Shown here: piece by piece, positions 45,981-53,643 of the stretch | Layout: the number at the start of each line of letters is the position of its first letter | Numbering within the stretch: the stretch's first letter is position 1 | NCBI GenBank assembly: GCA_028876495.1 | Contig: JAGWRO010000048.1 | Span: 1 to 64,000, forward strand | Origin: Bacteroidota bacterium | Lineage (GTDB): Bacteria > Bacteroidota > Bacteroidia > Chitinophagales > Chitinophagaceae | DNA length: 64,000 nt | Direction: 5' to 3' | Notes under the pieces: model-generated | What the model saw: the letters and a program-made list of their open reading frames with translations, nothing else | Told to the model about the DNA's origin: nothing | Databases searched by the model: none | Translations under genes and position numbers: made by a program

Positions 45981-46427
45981 CTACCTTAACCGATTGCTTT
46001 CTTTGATCAGTTTTGAATCTTTGTAAATGCCTCTTGCAGCCAGCACCAGAAATATAACAATAAGAAAATGAAGGATTGCCCAGATATTAAAATTTCCCTG
46101 TGAAAATTTTTGCGTTTCCCGTATATATAAAAAAACGATAAGACATTCAGCTAAAATTGCAGCAATAATAATACGAATTTGAATGCTGCGATGCTTGAAT
46201 AAAAAAATATTAATAATTATTCCTGTTCCAAGAGCGCTGGTAAGAATTAAAATTAAAAAATTATCAGTGGCGGTTACCAGATGATAACTTCCATCTGTAG
46301 CCATTGAAGTAACTGCATCAGCGGTATTTTGTAAGGCCAAAGTGCCGCTATAAAAAGAAAATTTAATAGTAAGAAAAACAGCAATTGCTGCAAATATCAT
46401 CCATACTGTTTGTATACGTTGTATCAT
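45981..46427 (-). CDS. DUF4293 family membrane protein
   Basis: 148 aa with four transmembrane helices. ATG 46427 gives MIQRIQTVWMIFAAIAVFLT, the usual DUF4293 beginning; the ORF track opens 10 residues earlier. A conserved loop and three further helices follow (LILILTSALGTGIIINIFLF, IQIRIIIAAILAECLIVFLY, IWAILHFLIVIFLVLAARGI). Bacteroidota-only family of unknown function. Convergent with uvrA and downstream of glyA. Confidence 0.85.
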   Translation of the reverse strand: MIQRIQTVWMIFAAIAVFLTIKFSFYSGTLALQNTADAVTSMATDGSYHLVTATDNFLILILTSALGTGIIINIFLFKHRSIQIRIIIAAILAECLIVFLYIRETQKFSQGNFNIWAILHFLIVIFLVLAARGIYKDSKLIKESNRLR

Positions 46428-46496
46428 AATAAACAAATTATAGTACAAAGTAAACACAATATGTTTTAGAATAGAAAAATTTCGGTTATTTCCAAC

Positions 46497-47777
46497 TTAG
46501 CCAAGCCCGGGATATAATGGAAAAGCATTCATAAATACTTTTACATCATCTTTCACAGCTAAAATTATTTTTTCATCATCAAGGTTCATCAAAACTTTAT
46601 CTACAAAATCTACTACAGTTTTCATATCACTTTCTTTTAAACCCCTTGTAGTAATCGCAGGAACTCCAACACGAATGCCGGAAGTAACAAACGGGCTTTT
46701 ATCGTCAAAAGGAACGGCATTTTTATTTAACGTGATGGCAGCTCTGTCAAGTGTTTCCTGTGCTTTTTTGCCGGTAATATTTTTGTTGCGAAGGTCGATT
46801 AGCATCAAATGATTATCAGTGCCATTACTTATAAGGTCATACCCTTTTGCATTAAAAGCTTTTGCCATTGCCTGCGCATTTGCCTGTATTTGTTTTGCAT
46901 ATACTGTAAATTCTTCGCTTAATATTTCATAAAACGAAACAGCTTTTGCCGCAATAATATGTTCCAGTGGCCCGCCCTGTGATCCGGGAAAAACAGCCAT
47001 ATCCAAGAGATGGCTCATCATTCTAATTTCACCTTTCGGAGTTTTTAATCCAAACGGATTTTCAAAATCTTTTCCCATCAGCATGATTCCGCCGCGTGGG
47101 CCACGTAACGTTTTGTGCGTTGTGGAAGTTACAAAATGGCAATGCTCAAACGGGGAATTTAATAATCCCTTTGCGATCAAACCTGCAGGATGTGCCATAT
47201 CACACAACACAAATGCGCCTACTTCATCCGCTACTTTCCTGATACGTTCATAATCCCAATCGCGGCTGTAGGCGGATGCGCCACAGACTATCATTTGGGG
47301 TTTTACTTCTCTTGCCTTTTTCTCCAGCATGTCATAATCAACAAGACCGGTTTCTTTTACCACACCATAAAAATGCGGTTCATAAATTTTTCCTGAAAAA
47401 TTCACCGGGGAACCGTGAGTAAGATGGCCGCCCATGCTAAGGTCCAATCCCAGAATTTTATCGCCGGGTTTTAACACAGCAAACATTACCGCAAAATTCG
47501 CCTGTGCGCCGCTATGCGGTTGCACATTAGCATATTCGCAGTTAAATATCTTTTTTACCCGATCAATAGCCAGTTGTTCAGATTCGTCAACAAATTCACA
47601 ACCGCCGTAATATCTTCTACCGGGATAACCTTCTGCATATTTATTGGTAAGAACACTTCCCATTGCCTGAATTACTTCGGGCGAAGTAAAATTTTCTGAA
47701 GCAATCAACTCAATGCCTTCGCGTTGGCGGTTCAATTCTTTATGAATAATGTCAAAAATCTGCTTGTCTTTCTGCAT
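46497..47777 (-). CDS. glyA: Serine hydroxymethyltransferase
   Basis: PLP enzyme converting serine and tetrahydrofolate to glycine and methylene-tetrahydrofolate. Seen: [38 protein letters not shown], the PLP-lysine motif [15 protein letters not shown] at about residue 221-235, and [12 protein letters not shown] near the C-terminus. Length 426 aa is standard. A TAGGTTTG promoter box lies about 17 nt upstream. Confidence 0.97.
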   Translation of the reverse strand: MQKDKQIFDIIHKELNRQREGIELIASENFTSPEVIQAMGSVLTNKYAEGYPGRRYYGGCEFVDESEQLAIDRVKKIFNCEYANVQPHSGAQANFAVMFAVLKPGDKILGLDLSMGGHLTHGSPVNFSGKIYEPHFYGVVKETGLVDYDMLEKKAREVKPQMIVCGASAYSRDWDYERIRKVADEVGAFVLCDMAHPAGLIAKGLLNSPFEHCHFVTSTTHKTLRGPRGGIMLMGKDFENPFGLKTPKGEIRMMSHLLDMAVFPGSQGGPLEHIIAAKAVSFYEILSEEFTVYAKQIQANAQAMAKAFNAKGYDLISNGTDNHLMLIDLRNKNITGKKAQETLDRAAITLNKNAVPFDDKSPFVTSGIRVGVPAITTRGLKESDMKTVVDFVDKVLMNLDDEKIILAVKDDVKVFMNAFPLYPGLG

Positions 47778-47793
47778 GAAATAAAATTTGGCG

Positions 47794-47801
47794 CAAACCT
47801 A
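47794..47801 (-). promoter_or_regulatory. -7 promoter box of glyA
   Basis: TAGGTTTG on the minus strand matches TAnnTTTG, predicting a leader of about 11 nt. Confidence 0.5.
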
Positions 47802-48006
47802 CAAAAAGTTGTGGAGTTTAGAAGTTGCGAAGTTTAAAGATTATTCATTTTGTTCGTCAATCGTTTATTAGTTGATTGATTTATAAGTTAAAGGGTAAAA
47901 AAAAGATTAAGCAGTAGTTTATGATTAAAATCAGATGAGAAATTGAAAAGCAAAACATTTACTATATTCACATCCCTTTTAAAAAACGGATGATAAACTT
48001 ACATAC

Positions 48007-48999
48007 ATGAAGGCCATTATACCTGTAGCAGGTGCAGGAACTAAATTGCGTCCGCATACATACACACAACCAAAGGCTCTCATTCCTTTGGCCGGAAAAA
48101 CTATTCTCAGTATAAACGTGGATCAGTTGCACGAAGCCGGCATCAATGAATTTATTTTTATTGTTGGATATCTTGGAGAAAAAATACAGGATTATATCAA
48201 CTCAAAATATCCACAACTTACCTGTCATTTTATTTATCAAAATATCAGAAAAGGAACGGCTCACGCGGTGGATCTTTCCAAAAAACTGGTTGGAGATGAT
48301 GAGGTTTTTATTGCTTTAGGCGATACGATTTGCGAGTATAATATTAAAGAGGTACTTGCTTCCCCTTTTTCAATGCTGGGTGTAAAAAAAGTTGACGATC
48401 CACGCAATTTTGGGGTAGCAGAAATTGATGAAGATTGCATTATTACCAAAGTCGTTGAAAAACCTTCAATACCCAAATCTAATATGGCCTTGGTGGGGCT
48501 TTATAAAATTAAAGATTCGAAATTATTATTCAATTGTCTTTCAACCATAATAACAAAAGGTATAAAAAGCCACGACGAATATAATTTGACAGATGCTCTT
48601 GAATGCATGATTGAAGGAGGAGCCACTTTCAAATCTTTTAAAGTTGAAAACTGGTTTGATTGCGGTAGAAAAGAATCGCTTTTAGAATCCAATTCCATCC
48701 TGCTTGAGAAGTTCGGGGGAACGATTGCTGAGCCGAATAATTTTGAAAATAGCATTTTTATTCCACCGGTAAGTATTGCTGAAGGATGCGATATCAAAAA
48801 CTCAATTATTGGCCCGCATGTAGCAATGGGTGAAAACACGATCGTACATTCCTCCATAATAAAAGCTTCTATTATTGGTTCCTTTTCAAAATTACATGAT
48901 GTAGTGCTGGATGATTCTTTAATTGGTAATGATACAGAAGTGATCGGCGAAACGCGCTCTCTCAATATCGGTGATAACACTGAGATTGATTTGGGATAA
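48007..48999 (+). CDS. Sugar-1-phosphate nucleotidyltransferase with left-handed beta-helix
   Basis: Seen: N-terminal MKAIIPVAGAGTKLRPHTYTQPKALIPLAGK (GxGTxLRPxTxxxPKxLxPV motif, with Lys replacing the usual Arg), FIALGDTICEYNI with the metal Asp, and VENWFDCGRKESLLESN. The last 100 residues contain hexapeptide-type repeats (IFIPPVSIAEGCDIKNSII..) of a left-handed beta-helix. This is the RmlA/GlmU-like class of NDP-sugar pyrophosphorylases. The sugar cannot be told. It could supply a sugar nucleotide to the polysaccharide export pair 1 kb further on, but that is speculative. Confidence 0.85.
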   Translation: MKAIIPVAGAGTKLRPHTYTQPKALIPLAGKTILSINVDQLHEAGINEFIFIVGYLGEKIQDYINSKYPQLTCHFIYQNIRKGTAHAVDLSKKLVGDDEVFIALGDTICEYNIKEVLASPFSMLGVKKVDDPRNFGVAEIDEDCIITKVVEKPSIPKSNMALVGLYKIKDSKLLFNCLSTIITKGIKSHDEYNLTDALECMIEGGATFKSFKVENWFDCGRKESLLESNSILLEKFGGTIAEPNNFENSIFIPPVSIAEGCDIKNSIIGPHVAMGENTIVHSSIIKASIIGSFSKLHDVVLDDSLIGNDTEVIGETRSLNIGDNTEIDLG

Positions 49000-49000
49000 T

Positions 49001-49029
49001 CGATTAGCTGATTAGCCAATATGCTAATA
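49001..49029. repeat. 8-bp-period tandem repeat after the nucleotidyltransferase
   Basis: Units ATTAGCTG ATTAGCCA ATATGCTA AT follow each other directly after the stop codon. The pattern relates to the array at 20893-20925. Confidence 0.55.
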
Positions 49030-49082
49030 TAGTAAACCCAGAGATATTCTTATTTTTTATTTTACTAATTGAAATTAGGGCG

Positions 49083-50033
49083 TTGACGAATTTGGAAAAT
49101 AACCGGGTCACAAAATTGCTGAATGTAGAATATCCTATTATCCAGGCGGGCATGGTTTGGGCCAGCGGTTGGCGTTTATGCAGCGCAGTTAGTAATGCCG
49201 GTGCTTTGGGTGTTATTGGTTCGGGAAGTATGTACCCGGATATTCTTGAAGAAAATATTATTAAATGTAAAGCCGCTACCAATAAACCTTTCGCTGTAAA
49301 CCTTCCAATTTTATATTCAGATATTGAAAATCATCTTGAGATCCTTTTTCGTAATAAAATTGAAATTGTAATTACCTCAGCCGGAAATCCTGCAACTTAT
49401 ACGCCGATTTTAAAAGAGCATGGGATAAAAGTAATTCATGTGGTTAGCAGTAAAAGATTCGCAGAAAAAGCTGAGAAGGCCGGCTGCGATGCGGTTATTG
49501 CGGAAGGTTTTGAAGCCGGCGGCCACAACGGAAGGGAAGAAACCACCAGTATGGTTTTGATTCCTTTGGTTTCATCAGCAGTATCGGTTCCGGTTATTGC
49601 AGCAGGCGGAATTGCCACGGGAAGACAAATGCTGGCAGCAATGGTGTTGGGAGCTGAGGGTGTGCAGGTTGGAAGCAGGTTTGTAGCAAGCGAAGAAGCC
49701 TCTTCACACATCAACTTTAAAAAAGCCATTATTAATAGCTCGGAAGGAGACACTATATTAACCCTCAAAGAACTGGCGCCGGTAAGATTAATAAAAAATA
49801 ATTTTTACGAGGAGATTTTAAAAGCAAAGCAAAACCATGCAACTGTGGAAGTGCTTAGAGAGCTTTTAGGAAAAGGAAGAGCAAAAAGAGGAATGTTTGA
49901 AGGGGATTTAGAGGAAGGTGAATTAGAAATAGGGCAGGTTAGCGCTTTAATAAGAGACATAAAACCCGCTGCAGAAATCGTAAAAGAAATATGGCTGCAA
50001 TTCAGGGAGGCGTTAGGAAACCCCTTAAAATAA
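49083..50033 (+). CDS. Nitronate monooxygenase family FMN enzyme
   Basis: Seen: IIQAGMVWASGWRLCSAVSNAGALGVIGSGSM (FMN-binding barrel start), PFAVNLPILY, CDAVIAEGFEAGGHNGREETT and PVIAAGGIATGRQMLAAMVLGAEGVQVGSRF (phosphate-binding Gly-rich loop). 316 aa, matching the 2-nitropropane dioxygenase/nitronate monooxygenase class; FabK-type enoyl-ACP reductases share this fold and remain possible. The start is TTG at 49083, 84 nt after the previous gene. Confidence 0.85.
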   Translation: MTNLENNRVTKLLNVEYPIIQAGMVWASGWRLCSAVSNAGALGVIGSGSMYPDILEENIIKCKAATNKPFAVNLPILYSDIENHLEILFRNKIEIVITSAGNPATYTPILKEHGIKVIHVVSSKRFAEKAEKAGCDAVIAEGFEAGGHNGREETTSMVLIPLVSSAVSVPVIAAGGIATGRQMLAAMVLGAEGVQVGSRFVASEEASSHINFKKAIINSSEGDTILTLKELAPVRLIKNNFYEEILKAKQNHATVEVLRELLGKGRAKRGMFEGDLEEGELEIGQVSALIRDIKPAAEIVKEIWLQFREALGNPLK

Positions 50034-50037
50034 AAGT

Positions 50038-50045
50038 TATATTTG
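50038..50045 (+). promoter_or_regulatory. -7 promoter box of the polysaccharide export operon
   Basis: TATATTTG matches TAnnTTTG, about 36 nt before the ATG of the Wza-like gene, giving a leader of about 29 nt. Confidence 0.5.
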
Positions 50046-50080
50046 AGCGTTCTTATACTTAATACACAACAAACCCCCTA

Positions 50081-52501
50081 ATGAATCTCCTTACTAAAGG
50101 TATTAATATTAAAAAAGTACTCATACTACTATTTAGTACAGCATTTTTATCGCTATTTACTTGCAGCTACGTATTCGCGCAAATCCCATCTCAACAGGAC
50201 GATCTTCAGATAGATCCTAATGCTTTAAAAAATGCTTCCCCGTCTGACCTGATGAATTTCTTACAAGATTTCAATCAGCAGAAACAAAAGGCAGGAGAAG
50301 ACGTTCATAAAACAAACGACATTTTGCCAAATGCAGACCTCTCGAACAGGAATATTATTGTCAAAGACAGCACACAAAAAGATAATATCAAAAATTCGTT
50401 ATCAGGCCCGCTATCAGTTTACGGAAGAAATATTTTTCAAAACAGCCAGATACTTCAGCTTTCAGAATTATCTACCCCTCCACCTGATTACCCAATTGGT
50501 GTTGGAGATCATATTGTTGTTTCTCTTTGGGGAGGAGCCGATTTTGAACAGGATTATATTGTAGGCCGCGACGGTTCTATTTTCCCGCAAGGTTTAGGGA
50601 AAATTACTGTACAAGGCTTAACTTTTGCGAATGCCAAATCAATAATTTACGATCGCTTTAAAAAAGTAATTCCACAATCAACAAATATTTCTGTAACGCT
50701 TGGCCAGCCTCGTTCAATTGTGGTGCAGGTTTCAGGAAATGTGGCTAACCCGGGACCTATGGTGGTTTCAGCCTTTACCAATGCTTTAAATATTGTGGCA
50801 TTGGCAGGTGGAGTTACCCAATACGGAAACATGCGCAAAATCCTGATTTCACGAAACGGCAACATTATTGACTCTATAGATGTTTACAAATATTTAAGCA
50901 CCGGTGATTTTGGTAAACACCTTTATCTTGAAAATAATGATTTTGTGATCGTTCCTTTCTATGATAAAAAAGTGCTGGCCAGCGGCCAGTTTAAACGACC
51001 CATGTACTATCAGTTAAAACGTGGTGAAGGGTTAGCTGACCTTCTTAAATTTACAGGTGGTTTTACTCCTGACGCCTATGCTTCAGGTGGAATGATCATC
51101 AGGAATATAGACGAAAAACAGACAATAAAAACCATCAACCTCAATGCAATCGGACTTTTAGCAGATGGGAAAAAAACTGATGAACCTTTATACGATGGCG
51201 ATATAGTGGTTGTAAATCCAATCAATCAGGGCTTAAGCAACAAAGTAATTGTAAAAGGTGAAGTAGCTTACCCAAATGTATATGAAGTAAGAAAGGGAGA
51301 TCGTTTGTTTGATGTGATAAACCGGGCAGGAGGCGTTACACCCGATTCGTATTTGGAACGCGCTTATGTCTTTAAAGGTGCTGGTGATTCTACCAACTTA
51401 AAAGCGGATAAAATTGATGTAAATCTTGCCGATCTTAATAAAAATGCCAAGAGTAAATACAACATTCCTATTGAAGCAAATGATGTAATCGAAGTTTTCA
51501 ATAAAAACCAATTTTCTGACAGGCAAATGATTTCAATCGAAGGCGAAGTTCGCAATCCCGGAAAATACCAGAAATATGGCGGCATGACCTTAAAAGATCT
51601 TTTGTACTTTGCCAACGGTCTTAAGCCATCCGCGGAATATGGTAGTATTATTGTTTCAAGTATTGTTGATATTGATTCTTCACAATCAGGATTAAAGCCG
51701 ACAAAAACTGTTGAAAAAATTTATTCAATCAATCAAAATCTAGATCTTGATTCTGTCACAGAAAAGGTGAAGTTGAAACCTTACGACCAGGTTTTTGTTA
51801 GAAAGAATCCTCGTTTTCATTTGCAGGAAAATGTAAAAATAGAAGGACAAGTAGTGTATCCGGGAACTTATCCAAAACTAAATGAAGATGAACACTTATC
51901 TTCTTTTCTCTCAAGAAGTGGCGGGTTAAGAGAAAACTCCAATGCAAACGGAGCAATTCTTTACAGAATGCGCGATAGTTCAATCGCTGGTAGTCCCTCC
52001 CAAAATATTCCTCGTACCAGGTACATAAAAGATTCAAACGGACAAGTAATTGACAGTGTGATTTCCTCACCTTCAGAACCAATAACCATTGATCTGGAAA
52101 AGGCTATTAATAATCCGGGTTCTAAATTTGACCTTGTACTTCAGAATGGAGATATTATTTACGTTCCCGAAATAAACCCAGTGGTAGCTGTGAAAGGAGC
52201 GGTCCAAAATCAGCTAAAAATTTATTTTGATAAAGACCATGCTAATCTTGGCTATTACATTGATCAAGCAGGAGGATTTTCAGTTAGGCCCTGGAGAAAA
52301 AGAATTTATATTACCTATGCAAATGGCAAAAGCCAGAAAACAAGGAATTTCGGGTTCCTGCATTTTTATCCTAAAGTAAAAGAAGGCAGTGTAATCAATG
52401 TGCCCGTAAAGCCGCAGGGAAAAGGGTTTCCATCCGCAATTTCGCAGGGATTTATAAGCACTATTCCTATCGCGCTGATTTATTTAATAACAAAATTGTA
52501 A
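50081..52501 (+). CDS. Wza-like outer-membrane polysaccharide export protein (SLBB repeats)
   Basis: 806 aa. Seen: signal peptide with AFLSLFTCSYVFAQ, an N-terminal helical part, a polysaccharide-export (PES) domain around YPIGVGDHIVVSLWGGADFEQDYIVGRDGSIF at about residues 139-170, and then about five SLBB-type repeats with signatures such as VKGEVAYPNVYEVRKGDRL, IEGEVRNPGKY and IEGQVVYPGTYPKLNEDE. It ends in a hydrophobic segment. Long multi-SLBB exporters of this kind are usual in Bacteroidota. It is directly followed by the Wzz-like gene (6 nt gap). Confidence 0.93.
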   Translation: MNLLTKGINIKKVLILLFSTAFLSLFTCSYVFAQIPSQQDDLQIDPNALKNASPSDLMNFLQDFNQQKQKAGEDVHKTNDILPNADLSNRNIIVKDSTQKDNIKNSLSGPLSVYGRNIFQNSQILQLSELSTPPPDYPIGVGDHIVVSLWGGADFEQDYIVGRDGSIFPQGLGKITVQGLTFANAKSIIYDRFKKVIPQSTNISVTLGQPRSIVVQVSGNVANPGPMVVSAFTNALNIVALAGGVTQYGNMRKILISRNGNIIDSIDVYKYLSTGDFGKHLYLENNDFVIVPFYDKKVLASGQFKRPMYYQLKRGEGLADLLKFTGGFTPDAYASGGMIIRNIDEKQTIKTINLNAIGLLADGKKTDEPLYDGDIVVVNPINQGLSNKVIVKGEVAYPNVYEVRKGDRLFDVINRAGGVTPDSYLERAYVFKGAGDSTNLKADKIDVNLADLNKNAKSKYNIPIEANDVIEVFNKNQFSDRQMISIEGEVRNPGKYQKYGGMTLKDLLYFANGLKPSAEYGSIIVSSIVDIDSSQSGLKPTKTVEKIYSINQNLDLDSVTEKVKLKPYDQVFVRKNPRFHLQENVKIEGQVVYPGTYPKLNEDEHLSSFLSRSGGLRENSNANGAILYRMRDSSIAGSPSQNIPRTRYIKDSNGQVIDSVISSPSEPITIDLEKAINNPGSKFDLVLQNGDIIYVPEINPVVAVKGAVQNQLKIYFDKDHANLGYYIDQAGGFSVRPWRKRIYITYANGKSQKTRNFGFLHFYPKVKEGSVINVPVKPQGKGFPSAISQGFISTIPIALIYLITKL

Positions 52502-52507
52502 TTGCTC

Positions 52508-53551
52508 ATGTCCTCGCAGGAATTAACGATAGAATTTATTAAGCGGATAAAAAAACACAGACTATTTATCATTTTTTCATCATTGTTTTTTGCTGCCGTA
52601 CTTGTGGTGTATGCTTTAAAAACTCCGGTTACTTACACTTCAACTGCTTCAATTTTTCCTTTAACAGCAGGTAATGATAATAATGCTACTTCTTCAGCCT
52701 TAAGCGCTTTATTCAGCGGTGGGGATAATTCAAGCAATTCTTTTACTGACGAGGCATCAGTTAATATTATTGAACTTGCATTAAGTCGCACAACGCGTGA
52801 CGAAGTGGCTTCGATGAAAGATTCTTCAAGAGAAAATAAAATGATAGCCACCTTGTTGATTGATGACATCAATAATCATCGCAGTTTTTTGGAACCAAAA
52901 ATAGAAATACCTTCTGATAGCTTCAGCCTGATTGCAAAAGCGGCCAGAATTCTGAAGACAGGGTTAACAGCAGCAATAAACCAAAACAACAGTTTTGTAC
53001 TTACCTACACAGGCCGCAGCCCTGAATTGGTAAGAACAATCAGCTATGGTTTTATTGATAAAATTTCAAAATTTTATATTGACCTCAAACGCGAAAAAGC
53101 AAAAACAGATTTTGAATTTGCAACCGGCAAAGTAGATTCTTTAAGGGCCGTGATGAATTCAAAGGACAATCAGCTTATTTCAATTGATAAAAGGACTTTA
53201 TTTACTAATACAGATAAAATGGAATTTAAAGTTCCTACTGAAAATTTAATTACAGAAAAACAAATGCTACGCCAGCAGTATGCTGTAGCAGTAGCCAACC
53301 AACAAAACGCCGCTTATAAATTGCAGAAAGCAACACCAGTAATGAAAGTGCTCGATTATCCTGAGCCACCTTATGATGTGCAAAAAAGATCACCACTTGT
53401 ATATGGCGTTATCGGGTTTTTAATTGGATTGATGCTATCAACTATATTTTTCACTCTCCGGCTTTTGATCAGGTATGCAAAGGAGGAAGCAAATAAAGCC
53501 ATTTATGGTAAAGGAAACGCAACGGATAACCAAAATCATATTGCAGCCTAA
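52508..53551 (+). CDS. Wzz-type chain-length determinant (polysaccharide co-polymerase)
   Basis: 347 aa from ATG 52508 (the ORF track starts at a TTG 6 nt earlier). Seen: first transmembrane helix HRLFIIFSSLFFAAVLVVYAL near the N-terminus followed by KTPVTYTSTASIFP (Wzz signature), a coiled-coil periplasmic part, and the C-terminal helix PLVYGVIGFLIGLMLSTIFFTLRLL after a PPYDVQKRSP motif (the Pro/Gly-rich region before TM2). No tyrosine kinase domain. It works with the Wza-like exporter next to it; glycosyltransferases are absent locally. Confidence 0.9.
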   Translation: MSSQELTIEFIKRIKKHRLFIIFSSLFFAAVLVVYALKTPVTYTSTASIFPLTAGNDNNATSSALSALFSGGDNSSNSFTDEASVNIIELALSRTTRDEVASMKDSSRENKMIATLLIDDINNHRSFLEPKIEIPSDSFSLIAKAARILKTGLTAAINQNNSFVLTYTGRSPELVRTISYGFIDKISKFYIDLKREKAKTDFEFATGKVDSLRAVMNSKDNQLISIDKRTLFTNTDKMEFKVPTENLITEKQMLRQQYAVAVANQQNAAYKLQKATPVMKVLDYPEPPYDVQKRSPLVYGVIGFLIGLMLSTIFFTLRLLIRYAKEEANKAIYGKGNATDNQNHIAA

Positions 53552-53643
53552 CCAAACATAAATCTTCGCTTATTTATATCCGTTAATTTCAAAGCAACCT
53601 TTTGTAGTAAACAAATAAATTCAGTAGATTTTTATTTTGATAA

